Below, in pieces: positions 8,678 through 17,757 of a stretch of 64,000 nt of DNA (position 1 is its first letter; every line of letters begins with the position of its first letter). Both the position numbers and the translations under genes were made by a program. The notes below the pieces were generated by a model that was not told the origin of the DNA, ran no database searches, and saw nothing but the letters and a program-made list of their open reading frames with translations. This DNA comes from Xanthomarina sp035306605 (GTDB lineage: Bacteria > Bacteroidota > Bacteroidia > Flavobacteriales > Flavobacteriaceae), in the NCBI GenBank assembly GCA_035306605.1, contig DATGNR010000029.1. The stretch is one strand, 5' to 3'.

Positions 8678-8706
8678 AAAAGCGTTCCTTAGTGAACGCT
8701 TTTTTT
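8678..8706 (+). terminator. Terminator after dodecin
   Basis: AAAAGCGTTC and GAACGCTTTT form a 10-bp stem with a 6-base loop, followed by T-rich sequence, 23 bases after the dodecin stop. Confidence 0.88.
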
Positions 8707-8719
8707 ATGCCTTTATCCT

Positions 8720-8727
8720 TAACTTTG
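8720..8727 (+). promoter_or_regulatory. -7 element immediately before the SPATA20-like gene
   Basis: TAACTTTG matches TAnnTTTG and ends four bases before the ATG at 8732, so a leaderless transcript is predicted. No -33 TTG is visible; the terminator of the preceding gene occupies that space. Confidence 0.45.
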
Positions 8728-8731
8728 ATAG

Positions 8732-10837
8732 ATGAAGCATATTTACTTGTTAATATTCAGCATTTTAATAAGTTGTCAAGGACAAAATAAAAATTCCATG
8801 AACCAACCATATACAAACAACCTAATTAATGAAACTAGTCCGTATTTGTTACAACATGCCCATAATCCTGTAGATTGGAATCCATGGAATGAAGCTATTC
8901 TTGAACAAGCTAAAAAAGAGAACAAATTAATTTTGATAAGTGTGGGCTATGCCGCTTGCCATTGGTGTCACGTTATGGAACACGAAAGTTTTGAAGATAC
9001 TATTGTGGCGCAATTAATGAATTCGAAATTTATAAATATAAAAGTAGATAGAGAAGAACGTCCAGACATTGACCAAGTGTACATGAACGCGGTACAACTT
9101 ATGACCGGAAGTGGGGGTTGGCCAATGAATGTGGTAGCACTACCAGATGGCAGACCAGTTTGGGGAGGAACTTATTTTAAAAAAGAACAATGGATGAGTG
9201 CCTTGGAGCAAATTTCAGATTTATTCCAAAAAAGCCCTGAAAAATTATATGAATATGCTGACAAATTAGAACAAGGCATACAAGCCATGGATGTAGTTGC
9301 TTTAAATAAAGAAGAAGCTCAATTCAACACAAAATTTATAGATGATACTGTAAAAAATTGGGAGGTGTATTTCGATCATCGGTTTGGTGGTTTAAAACGT
9401 GCACCAAAATTTATGATGCCTAACAACTATCATTTTTTATTAAGATATGCCTATCAAAACAACCATAAAGAACTACAAAGCTATGTTAATCTCACCTTAA
9501 CACAAATGGCTTATGGAGGGCTTTACGACCAGGTTGGAGGAGGTTTTTCTAGATACTCTACAGATATAAATTGGCACATCCCACATTTCGAAAAAATGCT
9601 TTATGATAATGCGCTACTAGTAAGTCTTTATTCGGATGCATATTTAATTACAAAAAATCCGTTATATAAAGATGTGGTTTACGAAACCTTGAAATTTGTA
9701 GAAAGAGAATTAACTGATGATAATGGAGCATTCTACTCATCATTAGATGCAGACAGTACAACTCCAGAAGGTCATTTAGAGGAAGGCGCCTTTTATGTAT
9801 GGACGAAAGAAGAGCTGCAAAGCCTATTGGGAGCAGATTTTGAATTGTTCTCAGAGTATTTCAACATCAAAGACTATGGTTTATGGGAAAACAAACAATA
9901 TGTTTTAATTAGAAAAGACACTGATGAGCATATTATAAAAACACATGAAATATCACTGGAAGTTTTAAACGAAAAGAAAATTAAATGGAAAAATCTCCTT
10001 TTAACAACCCGAGAAAAAAGAACTAAGCCAAGATTGGACGACAAAACATTAACATCTTGGAATGCTTTAATGATAAAGGGTTATGTAGACGCCTATCGTG
10101 TATTTGGTGAAGAAAGCTTTTTGAAAATAGCCAATAAAAACGCCAACTTCATATTAAACAACCAATTACGTGAGGATGGCGGTTTAAACCATAATTACAA
10201 AAACAATACAAGCACCATTAATGGTTACCTTGAAGATTATGGAGCAACTATTGATGCCTACTTAGCTCTTTACGAAATAACTTTAAACGATAAATGGTTA
10301 CTTACCGCTAGAGATTTAACTAACTATGTGTTCGATCATTTTTATGACAAAACGAACAGCATGTTCTATTTTACTTCCAACAAAGATCCTTTATTAGTAT
10401 CAAGAACTGTAGAATATAGAGACAATGTTATTCCTGCAAGTAACTCTATCATGGCAAAAAATTTATTTAAGCTTGCTCGTTATTTCGACAATAAACATTA
10501 TTCGAAAACAGCTACAAACATGCTAAATAACGTTAAGCCAGAAATACAGGATTATGGCTCTAATTATTCCAATTGGTTAGATTTAATGCTGAATTACACC
10601 CAACCATTTTACGAAGTTGTAGTTGCAGGTCCTAATGCTCACGAAAAAATTAATGAGTTCAATTTAGAATATATACCTAATAAAATACTTGCAGGTACAA
10701 CTAAAACTAGTTCTCTACCATTACTGGAAAGTAGGTTTTTAGAAAACGAAACCTTAATATATATTTGTGTAAATCAAACATGTAAACTGCCAGTTAAAGA
10801 AGTTTCGGAAGCCATGAAACAATTAAAAAAACAATAA
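8732..10837 (+). CDS. SPATA20/YyaL-type thioredoxin-domain protein, putative lipoprotein
   Basis: Two-domain protein of the DUF255/SPATA20 (YyaL) family, 701 aa. A thioredoxin-like domain (about residues 27-190) carries CHWCH at 76-80 and the family motif KVDREERPDID, followed by a six-hairpin glycosidase-like alpha/alpha barrel (about 200-680). The biochemical role of the family is not settled. The N-terminus is hydrophobic and ends in a lipobox, LISC with Cys15, which predicts a lipoprotein anchored in the periplasm or outer membrane; many relatives look cytoplasmic. A Met at residue 23 would give a cytoplasmic form. DUF1304 follows with no gap. Confidence 0.9.
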   Translation: MKHIYLLIFSILISCQGQNKNSMNQPYTNNLINETSPYLLQHAHNPVDWNPWNEAILEQAKKENKLILISVGYAACHWCHVMEHESFEDTIVAQLMNSKFINIKVDREERPDIDQVYMNAVQLMTGSGGWPMNVVALPDGRPVWGGTYFKKEQWMSALEQISDLFQKSPEKLYEYADKLEQGIQAMDVVALNKEEAQFNTKFIDDTVKNWEVYFDHRFGGLKRAPKFMMPNNYHFLLRYAYQNNHKELQSYVNLTLTQMAYGGLYDQVGGGFSRYSTDINWHIPHFEKMLYDNALLVSLYSDAYLITKNPLYKDVVYETLKFVERELTDDNGAFYSSLDADSTTPEGHLEEGAFYVWTKEELQSLLGADFELFSEYFNIKDYGLWENKQYVLIRKDTDEHIIKTHEISLEVLNEKKIKWKNLLLTTREKRTKPRLDDKTLTSWNALMIKGYVDAYRVFGEESFLKIANKNANFILNNQLREDGGLNHNYKNNTSTINGYLEDYGATIDAYLALYEITLNDKWLLTARDLTNYVFDHFYDKTNSMFYFTSNKDPLLVSRTVEYRDNVIPASNSIMAKNLFKLARYFDNKHYSKTATNMLNNVKPEIQDYGSNYSNWLDLMLNYTQPFYEVVVAGPNAHEKINEFNLEYIPNKILAGTTKTSSLPLLESRFLENETLIYICVNQTCKLPVKEVSEAMKQLKKQ

Positions 10838-11191
10838 ATGACGCTTATTTCTATACTTTTAATCTGTTTTGTTGCCTTAGAGCATTTTTATTTTATGATT
10901 TTAGAAATGTTTTTATGGACCACCCCAAAAGTAATAAGGATTTTTGGCTTTAAATCTAAAGCTCTTGCTGAGGATACAAAAGTATTAGCAGCCAATCAAG
11001 GGTTGTATAATGGATTCATGTCGGCTGGATTAATTTTAGCATTAGTCAACAATGATGTAAAAACACTAATCTTTTTTTTGATTTGCATTACAATTGCAGG
11101 AGTATTTGGTGCTATTTCAACTAAAAAAATAAAGTTGTTTTATATTCAGTCCATTCCTGCTGTTTTAGCTCTCTTTTCTATTCTTCTCTAA
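10838..11191 (+). CDS. DUF1304 family membrane protein
   Basis: Small integral membrane protein (117 aa) with four predicted transmembrane helices at about residues 2-22, 50-67, 72-92 and 98-116. The conserved family features are EHFYFMILEMFLW near the start and ANQGLYNGF at about residues 53-61. The function of the family is unknown. Its ATG follows the stop codon of the SPATA20-like gene directly, so the two are translationally coupled or at least co-transcribed. Confidence 0.9.
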   Translation: MTLISILLICFVALEHFYFMILEMFLWTTPKVIRIFGFKSKALAEDTKVLAANQGLYNGFMSAGLILALVNNDVKTLIFFLICITIAGVFGAISTKKIKLFYIQSIPAVLALFSILL

Positions 11192-11236
11192 AAAGACATG
11201 CTTCGGTATGAAGCCCCCAATTCAAAGTATTTTTTT

Positions 11237-11244
11237 TAACTTTG
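11237..11244 (+). promoter_or_regulatory. Candidate -7 element for the mscS-like gene
   Basis: TAACTTTG matches TAnnTTTG, 22 bases before the ATG. Confidence 0.5.
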
Positions 11245-11266
11245 CTAACTAACTTAAAACATAGAT

Positions 11267-12079
11267 ATGGACATTGAAAATTGGACAGAAAAAGGCTTTG
11301 AATTTATAACGGTATATGGTTTAAAACTTATTGGAGCCATTCTTATATGGGTGATAGGTTCCTGGATTGTAAGGAAGTTAATTAAAGCCGCAAAAAAGGT
11401 TATGATAAAAAGGGAGCTGGAAGAAAGTCTTCAAAAATTCCTATTAAATCTTCTTGGTTGGATTTTAAAAATACTTTTAGTTCTAACCATATTATCTCAA
11501 ATTGGTATTGAAACAACATCTTTTGCTGCTATTTTAGCTGCTGCTGGTTTAGCTATAGGTATGGCGATGCAAGGATCTTTAGCAAATTTTGCAGGAGGAG
11601 TTTTAATCATGATTTTTAAACCTTTTAAAATTGGCGACTATATTAACGCACAAGGAGAATCTGGAACTGTAAAAGAAATTGAGATATTTACAACTAAACT
11701 AACAACACCAGATAATAAGGAAGTTATTATTCCTAACGGAAGTTTATCTAATGGAAACATTACAAACTTCAGTACGGAAGACACAAGGCGTGTTGATTTT
11801 ACCTTTGGAGTGGGATACGACTCAGATATCAAGAAGACAAAGGAGGTTATTATGAGTGTTATTCAATCTAATCCTTCTATATTAAAAGAGCCAGCTCCTT
11901 CAGTAAATGTTTCGGAATTAGCAGATAGCTCTATAAATTTCCTTACTAGGGTTTGGGTGAAAAAAGAAGATTATTGGGCTGTAAATTTTGATACTATTGA
12001 ACGTGTCAAAGAAGCTTTTGATGCAGCTGGAATAGATATTCCTTACCCACATCAAGTTGAGATACAAAAGCAAGGCTAA
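11267..12079 (+). CDS. MscS-family small-conductance mechanosensitive channel
   Basis: Channel that opens under membrane tension to release solutes during hypo-osmotic shock; inner membrane. At 270 aa it has the minimal MscS layout: three transmembrane helices within about residues 15-125, the pore-lining TM3 rich in Gly/Ala (AAAGLAIGMAMQGSLANF), the segment FKIGDYI at the TM3/beta junction, and a cytoplasmic beta and alpha/beta vestibule. Its stop codon at 12077-12079 directly abuts the stop codon of the convergent tsaB, leaving no intergenic base. Confidence 0.95.
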   Translation: MDIENWTEKGFEFITVYGLKLIGAILIWVIGSWIVRKLIKAAKKVMIKRELEESLQKFLLNLLGWILKILLVLTILSQIGIETTSFAAILAAAGLAIGMAMQGSLANFAGGVLIMIFKPFKIGDYINAQGESGTVKEIEIFTTKLTTPDNKEVIIPNGSLSNGNITNFSTEDTRRVDFTFGVGYDSDIKKTKEVIMSVIQSNPSILKEPAPSVNVSELADSSINFLTRVWVKKEDYWAVNFDTIERVKEAFDAAGIDIPYPHQVEIQKQG

Positions 12080-12754
12080 TTATTTAGCTTTTGGTTTTAA
12101 AGCAATAAAATCTTTTAAATAATAAGGTTCAAAATAGGCGACATCTTCGATGTCGCTTTTTTGGTATTTAGAATAAGCTATTTGACTCATTTCATAAGCA
12201 GAAGGCAACTTGTCTTCAATAAAATGAGCATTTTCATGTTGGATAAGAGTTTTAGTTTTTTCAACGCCATTGCCAATAAAGTACACCGGCCCTTTTTCTA
12301 AGTAATCAGCATAAGAATCTGTTTCCAAAATCTCTGCCTCTACCTGTCTAATAAGACTATATGACTTATCAAAAACTGCCGAATAAACTTCCATACGTCT
12401 AGCGTCTAATGTGGAAATTATCAAACCTTTTTCAATAACAACTTGATGAGCCAAAGCTTCTAAAGTAGAAACTGCTATCAAAGGTAGGTTTAATGCAAAA
12501 CAAAGCCCTTTTGCGGCCGAAACTCCTATTCTTAACCCTGTATAAGACCCTGGGCCTTTACTCACCGAAATAGCGTCTAATTCGTTTGAGGTTAAATTAT
12601 TTTCTGCTAAAAGTTTTTCTATATAAACATGCAAACGCTCGGCATGAGAAAATTCTTTACTATTGTCTTCTAAAAGCGCGAAAGTCTCCCCTTGTTTAGA
12701 AAGGGAGACAGAGCAATTAGTTGTAGATGTTTCTATGTTTAAAATTATTGCCAC
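12080..12754 (-). CDS. tsaB: tRNA threonylcarbamoyladenosine biosynthesis protein TsaB
   Basis: Inactive Kae1/Gcp-like partner that scaffolds TsaD and TsaE during t6A37 modification of ANN-decoding tRNAs; cytoplasmic. The N-terminal ASKHA-fold motif ILNIETSTTNCSVSL and the segment SKGPGSYTGLRIG (about residues 64-76) are diagnostic. The 224 aa length is normal. It is the last gene of the exporter operon, starting 5 bases after tolC, an unrelated housekeeping function presumably transcribed with it. Its end meets the mscS stop codon back to back. Confidence 0.95.
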   Translation of the reverse strand: MAIILNIETSTTNCSVSLSKQGETFALLEDNSKEFSHAERLHVYIEKLLAENNLTSNELDAISVSKGPGSYTGLRIGVSAAKGLCFALNLPLIAVSTLEALAHQVVIEKGLIISTLDARRMEVYSAVFDKSYSLIRQVEAEILETDSYADYLEKGPVYFIGNGVEKTKTLIQHENAHFIEDKLPSAYEMSQIAYSKYQKSDIEDVAYFEPYYLKDFIALKPKAK

Positions 12755-12759
12755 AATAA

Positions 12760-14094
12760 TTAATCTATTAAAGATTTACCTAAGTAAAAGTCTAGGACTT
12801 TAGTTTTAAAAACAAAATCGTATTTGGAATTAGTAAGATCTGATTTTGCATTTAATAATTGAATTCTTGTTTGTTCTAAATCAAAGGCATTTAAAGCTCC
12901 CATATTATATCGTTCTTGTGCATTTTGAAAAGCTAATTCCTGTGCTTCCATTGATTTTTTTGAAGCTTCAAAAGTTTTATAGGCAGCTTTTGCATCTGTA
13001 AATGCACGTTGAATGTTGCTTTCTAAATTTAATTTAGTTTGCTCAAGGTCTAGTAAACTATTTTCTTGTTGAATTTTAGATTTAGCAACATTGGTTTTAT
13101 TCGTGTAACCTGAAAAAATTGGAACAGCAATATTTAAATTGAAGTTATGTGCTTTCTGATCGTTTAATTGATTAAAAAAAGATTCTTCATCCTTAACAAT
13201 ATTCGAGTAGAAAACATTAGACCCAAAATTATACCCAAGTGAAACTTCTGGTAAAAACCCACTTTTCGCTAACTCAGTTGTTACTATAGAGTTTTCTATA
13301 TTCTTTTCGGCTACTTTAATTTCAGGTCTATTTTCGATGGCATATTCTAAAATAGGTGTAACATCTTTATATAACAAAGCTGAAGAAGGATCATCTATTT
13401 GTTCGAAGTCTATTTCAAATCCTTCAAACGGAAGTTGTAATAATTGTGATAAAGACAAAAGTGCCAAATCGTAATTATTTTCAGCAATAGTTAAGTTTTG
13501 TTCATCTCTACTTTGAGTTGCAATTGCATCGTATGTATTGGCTCTAGGCTGAACTCCTGCATCTACCAATTTATTAACACGTTTTAGTTGTTCTTGAGAA
13601 AAGTCTAACTGCAATTGAGCCGTTTCAAGATTTTCCTTATTAAACATAACATTTAAATATGCGTTAACCACATTTAATGCAATATCGTCCTTAATACGCT
13701 CTAACTCCATTTGACTTAACTCGTTATTAAGTTGAGCTTGTTTATGTAAATTAGAATTTCTAAACCCATTAAAAACTGTTTGTCTGGCACTAATACTCAT
13801 ATTTGTGCTATGACTGGTTCTATCTGTAAACTGACCATCGAAAAGCTCTTGGTTTCCTAAGCCTAAATTCTGACTTGCATTTCCAGATACAGTTGGTAAA
13901 AAATTTCCTTTAGTGTCCTTTATCTCATATTCACTAGAACGAATAGCATTCGCTCCTTTTCTAACAGTTATATTATTCTCCAAAGCGTAATTCACACATT
14001 CTTTAAGAGACCACTTTTTTTCTTGAGCATAGGAAGCTACTCCAATAAAAATGGTTAGTAAAACAGTTGTAATTATATATTTATTCTTCATCAT
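12760..14094 (-). CDS. TolC-family outer-membrane efflux protein
   Basis: Outer-membrane channel of a tripartite exporter, 444 aa. The signal peptide runs to about residue 23 (ending SYAQ). Two TolC/OEP repeats follow: long coiled-coil helices with NAYLNV at about 144-149, and a second set near residues 330-420. WSLKECVNYALENN after the signal is the standard start of the mature protein. It begins with two Met codons (14094 or 14091) inside the 3-prime end of the adaptor gene, a 14-base overlap that suggests coupled translation. Partners are the adaptor, two permeases and ATPase upstream. Confidence 0.94.
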   Translation of the reverse strand: MMKNKYIITTVLLTIFIGVASYAQEKKWSLKECVNYALENNITVRKGANAIRSSEYEIKDTKGNFLPTVSGNASQNLGLGNQELFDGQFTDRTSHSTNMSISARQTVFNGFRNSNLHKQAQLNNELSQMELERIKDDIALNVVNAYLNVMFNKENLETAQLQLDFSQEQLKRVNKLVDAGVQPRANTYDAIATQSRDEQNLTIAENNYDLALLSLSQLLQLPFEGFEIDFEQIDDPSSALLYKDVTPILEYAIENRPEIKVAEKNIENSIVTTELAKSGFLPEVSLGYNFGSNVFYSNIVKDEESFFNQLNDQKAHNFNLNIAVPIFSGYTNKTNVAKSKIQQENSLLDLEQTKLNLESNIQRAFTDAKAAYKTFEASKKSMEAQELAFQNAQERYNMGALNAFDLEQTRIQLLNAKSDLTNSKYDFVFKTKVLDFYLGKSLID

Positions 14095-15193
14095 TATTAT
14101 CTTTTGACGCTTTGTTCCACACTTTTATTTTGTCTCCTTCTTTAACACCTTCAAGTATTTCTACATTAATACCATCTGAGATTCCTAATTCAACATACAC
14201 ATCTTCATAAGTATTTGCTTCTTTCAAAATTTGAACAAAAGGTTTTTCGGTTATTCTATTAAATTGAAGTAATGCTTCTTTAATAACTAAAACACTGTCT
14301 TTGCTTTCCATGTCAATTTCAGCATTAGCACTGTAACCAGCTCTAATTTTTGTGGAAGGTGTAACTTCAACGTCTGCTTTAATTGTAAACTGAACAGCAC
14401 CATTTTCTTCTTTTCCTTTTGGAGCAACAAAGGTTAATTTTGCTGGAAACTCTTGCTCGTTTAATGCGCCAAGAATAACCTTAATTTGTCTGCCTTCTTC
14501 TATTTTGCCTACTTCGGCTTCATCTACTTTTCCTTCAAAAATCATTTTGCTCATATCGGCAATTGTAGCAACGGTTGTTCCTGCATTAAAACTATTCGAT
14601 TCAATTACCTGATCTCCTTCTCGAACAGGAATTTCTAGAACTGTTCCAGAAATTTGAGCTACAATATTTGTGTTGGCAGAACCTCCACCTGAAAGCGATC
14701 CTTGTCTGATAATTTGATAATCATTTTGAGCTTGGTTTAACGATTCTCTTGCTTGATTGTACGATAACTCACTGTTTTCAAAATCTTGTTTAGAAATAAC
14801 TCCCTTTTCAAAAAGACCTTTATTTCTATTGTATAAAATTTGAGCATTGTCTAAAGCCAATCTAGCTGTACGTGTTCTACTATTAGCGCTTGCTAGGTTT
14901 TGCTCGTTTGGTACTACGCGGATTTTAGCTATCAAATCGCCTTTTTTCACAACATCTCCTTCTTCAACAAAAATTTTATCTATAATTCCAGCAATTTGAG
15001 GTTTTAACTCAATTTCCTCCTCTGGATTAAGTTTTCCAGTTGCAACAACTTTTGTACGGATAGAAGAGAAAAACGGCTCTTCAACTTTAAAATCTTCTAT
15101 GCCTTTTGAATTTGAATCTTTGAAGTATTTTATTACCCATACAAACAATATAAGTACGACAATTCCAATTATGATTTTTAGCGTTTTATTCAT
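14081..15193 (-). CDS. Periplasmic adaptor subunit (MacA/HlyD family)
   Basis: Membrane-fusion protein linking the inner-membrane ABC transporter to TolC, 370 aa. A single N-terminal anchor lies at about residues 5-22. The lipoyl-like half-motifs IAGIIDKIFVEEGDVVKKG and AQISGTVLEIPVREGD flank a helical hairpin (about 105-170), followed by beta-barrel domains and an acidic tail ending DNNDEE. MacA-type adaptors work with MacB permeases, matching the genes upstream. It overlaps tolC by 14 bases. Confidence 0.93.
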   Translation of the reverse strand: MNKTLKIIIGIVVLILFVWVIKYFKDSNSKGIEDFKVEEPFFSSIRTKVVATGKLNPEEEIELKPQIAGIIDKIFVEEGDVVKKGDLIAKIRVVPNEQNLASANSRTRTARLALDNAQILYNRNKGLFEKGVISKQDFENSELSYNQARESLNQAQNDYQIIRQGSLSGGGSANTNIVAQISGTVLEIPVREGDQVIESNSFNAGTTVATIADMSKMIFEGKVDEAEVGKIEEGRQIKVILGALNEQEFPAKLTFVAPKGKEENGAVQFTIKADVEVTPSTKIRAGYSANAEIDMESKDSVLVIKEALLQFNRITEKPFVQILKEANTYEDVYVELGISDGINVEILEGVKEGDKIKVWNKASKDNNDEE

Positions 15194-15281
15194 TTTTAAA
15201 TCTTTTTATAATTCTTGCTTGGTTTTACACTCATCTTAAAATAAAGTTTTAAAGATGATATATGATTGATTTTTAAATTGA

Positions 15282-16526
15282 TTATTCTTCTCTTAACGCA
15301 TCTATTGGCTTAATACTCGTGGCTTTAAATGCTGGAATTAGCCCGATTAACGTGCCTAAAACCACTAATATTATTAATGATACAAAAACAACACCTATAG
15401 ATACTGAAGCATTTACAATAACTGCTTCGTCGCCTTGTCCAAAGGCACTATCCAAAGCAATTAGGATCCAACCGCCTGAAATAATTCCAAAAAACCCAGC
15501 TAAAAGTGTAATAAATACAGCTTCTACAACTATTTGTCTTTTAATTTCGAAAGGCGTAGCACCAAGAGCACGACGTACTCCAATTTCTTTGGTTCGTTCT
15601 TTTACGGTTATCAATAAAATATTTCCAATAGCAAATACGCCTGCAATTAGAGTAGCTATTCCAACAAACCAAGTTAAAAACTGCATTCCAATAAGAAATC
15701 CAGTAATTTTTTTAAATTCTTTCCCTAAGTTAAAGCTTCCAAAAGCACGGTTATCTTTAGGGTGTACATTATTTAGGTTTTTGAGAATAAGTTTAGCATC
15801 GGCTTCAATTTGAGAAATATCAAATTCAGGCTTCCCAGTAATCATCATAAAACCAATATCGTCACCTTGATTGAATATTTGTTGAAAGGTTGTGAATGGA
15901 ATATGGATATCGCTAGTTGGCCCCATGTTTACATTACCATTTTCAAACATTCCAACAACCGTAAAGTTCATACCATTTAATTGAATTAACTGGCCAATCA
16001 TTTCTTCGTCTTTTTCAAACAACTGTTTGTATATATCTTCTGAAATAACTGCTACTTTCCTATTATCGTTGATATCACTTTGGTTGATAAAACGCCCATG
16101 AATCATTTTCTTTTTTTGAACTTTATCTAGTAACGGAAAGTCTCCATTGATTAAGAAATTCCCCGAAAGGAAATTCCTTACTACTTGACTTTGATTTTGA
16201 TTTCTTGGTACTACGAACTCGATCCCCTCAACGTTTTCTTCAACAATTTTAGCATCTGTAAGAGTTAATCTAACCCGTTTCCCTTCTTGAAATCCTTTAA
16301 ATGGTTTGCTTGTGTTTTGCCCCCATACAAAAACACTATTTGTTGCAAAGCTTCCAAAAAGTCTATTAAATGAATTTTCTAAACCTTTAGCTGATCCTAA
16401 TAATCCTATTAGCAGCAATATTCCCCACCAAACACCTACCATAGTAAGCATGGATCTTAGTTTGTTTTTACTAAGACTATCCCATACTTCTTGCCATGTA
16501 TCTCTTTCTAATAAAAACTTTATCAT
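15282..16526 (-). CDS. MacB-type ABC transporter permease (second copy)
   Basis: Permease of the MacB/FtsX superfamily: a TM helix near residues 25-50, a large periplasmic MacB-core domain (about 60-270) and three C-terminal helices. The conserved cytoplasmic motif TKEIGVRRALGATP lies between the helices. I chose the Met at 16526 (start MIKFLLERDTWQEVW, typical of the family), one base after the stop of the preceding permease; the longer frame starts at 16535. The protein is nearly identical in size and layout to its neighbour, so the two probably form a heterodimer with the ATPase. Its substrate is unknown; peptides, lipids or toxic compounds are known for this family. Confidence 0.92.
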   Translation of the reverse strand: MIKFLLERDTWQEVWDSLSKNKLRSMLTMVGVWWGILLLIGLLGSAKGLENSFNRLFGSFATNSVFVWGQNTSKPFKGFQEGKRVRLTLTDAKIVEENVEGIEFVVPRNQNQSQVVRNFLSGNFLINGDFPLLDKVQKKKMIHGRFINQSDINDNRKVAVISEDIYKQLFEKDEEMIGQLIQLNGMNFTVVGMFENGNVNMGPTSDIHIPFTTFQQIFNQGDDIGFMMITGKPEFDISQIEADAKLILKNLNNVHPKDNRAFGSFNLGKEFKKITGFLIGMQFLTWFVGIATLIAGVFAIGNILLITVKERTKEIGVRRALGATPFEIKRQIVVEAVFITLLAGFFGIISGGWILIALDSAFGQGDEAVIVNASVSIGVVFVSLIILVVLGTLIGLIPAFKATSIKPIDALREE

Positions 16527-16527
16527 A

Positions 16528-17757
16528 CTAATCATCTCTTAAGGCAACAATTGGTTTAATCTGCGATGCTTTTTTAGCGGGTAAATACCCTGCAATTCCA
16601 CCGGCAACAATTAGAGTTATGGTTGCTCCAATAACTAAGGAAGTGCTTACGCTAGGATCTTTTATGAAGTAAGTTTCTAAGCTTGGACCAATAAATGCTA
16701 GTACACCCATTCCAATTAATAATCCAACATAACCTGCAATAGCAGTAATTAAGATAGACTCCATTAAAATGATGGAAATAATAGAATTTGGCGAAGCTCC
16801 TAAAGCTTTTCTAATTCCAATTTCTTTGGTACGTTCTTTTACTATAAAAATCATGATGTTACTAACGCCCACAATCCCTGCTATGAGGGTTCCAAAACCA
16901 ATTACAATTATAATAACACCTAGTCCAAACGTCATTTGGTTAACTGTTTTCGATTCGTTTGCTAGATTTCTAACACGAATAGCTCTTTGGTCGCTGCTTG
17001 CAACATCAAATCTATCTTTTAAATCCTTAGTTAAATCGGTACTAAAAGCAATAGCTTTGTTATAATTCATCTTAGGATTGTAAGTCAGGTTTATCTGATC
17101 TATATAATCGTTATTTCCATATAAACGTTGTGCGGTACTAATTGGCATATAAATGATACGCTCTTCATTGTCTCCACCATCATCTTCAAAAACACCTACT
17201 ATTTTATATTGTAATCCGTTTAAATTGATATGCTTTCCTAGGGCTGTAGTTTTCAAAAACAAGTCTTGCTCCACCAATCTACCAATAACAACTACTTTGG
17301 TTTTGTTATCGATATCTAATTGATTGATATAGCGTCCTTCTTTAATTTTGGTGTTTTCTAGAAATTGATGATCCGGATGAACAGCCCTAAGAGGATAGGT
17401 ACTTTTTTCGTTTCTGAAAGTAGCATTAACATTTAAATACAATCTAGATGTTATGTATTGCACTTTTTCTCCGTATTCTTCTTTAATATAATCGAAGTCC
17501 TTATTCTTGAATTGAATTTGTCTTCCAGCCTGAAACCCTTTATGAGCTTTAGTTGTAGTACCAGATTGTATAAAAATAGAATTATTTGCATCGTCAGAAA
17601 ATGCTTCAGCAAAGGTGTTATTTAAACCATTAGCAATACCAAAAAGTATGGTGAAAAGTAAAATTGCAAAAGCCACAGTAAAACCAGAAAGTACACTTCT
17701 GGTTCTATTCATATTAATACTTTGAAATATTTCTCTCCACAGGTCTCTATCAAACAT
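16528..17757 (-). CDS. MacB-type ABC transporter permease (first copy)
   Basis: MacB/FtsX-superfamily permease with the same architecture as its neighbour: N-terminal TM helix, MacB periplasmic domain (about residues 50-260), three C-terminal TM helices and the motif TKEIGIRKALGASP. I chose the start MFDRDLWREIFQSI at 17757, which overlaps the ATPase gene by 8 bases; the longest frame begins at 17781. Sequence divergence from the second permease is considerable in the periplasmic domain, suggesting the two copies have separate roles rather than being a recent duplication. Confidence 0.92.
   Translation of the reverse strand: MFDRDLWREIFQSINMNRTRSVLSGFTVAFAILLFTILFGIANGLNNTFAEAFSDDANNSIFIQSGTTTKAHKGFQAGRQIQFKNKDFDYIKEEYGEKVQYITSRLYLNVNATFRNEKSTYPLRAVHPDHQFLENTKIKEGRYINQLDIDNKTKVVVIGRLVEQDLFLKTTALGKHINLNGLQYKIVGVFEDDGGDNEERIIYMPISTAQRLYGNNDYIDQINLTYNPKMNYNKAIAFSTDLTKDLKDRFDVASSDQRAIRVRNLANESKTVNQMTFGLGVIIIVIGFGTLIAGIVGVSNIMIFIVKERTKEIGIRKALGASPNSIISIILMESILITAIAGYVGLLIGMGVLAFIGPSLETYFIKDPSVSTSLVIGATITLIVAGGIAGYLPAKKASQIKPIVALRDD

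Noticed and set aside
15319..15813. 164-codon plus-strand frame inside the second MacB-type permease
   Set aside because: Antisense shadow of a clear permease; the composition is what the reverse of membrane-helix codons gives, and no motif is seen.
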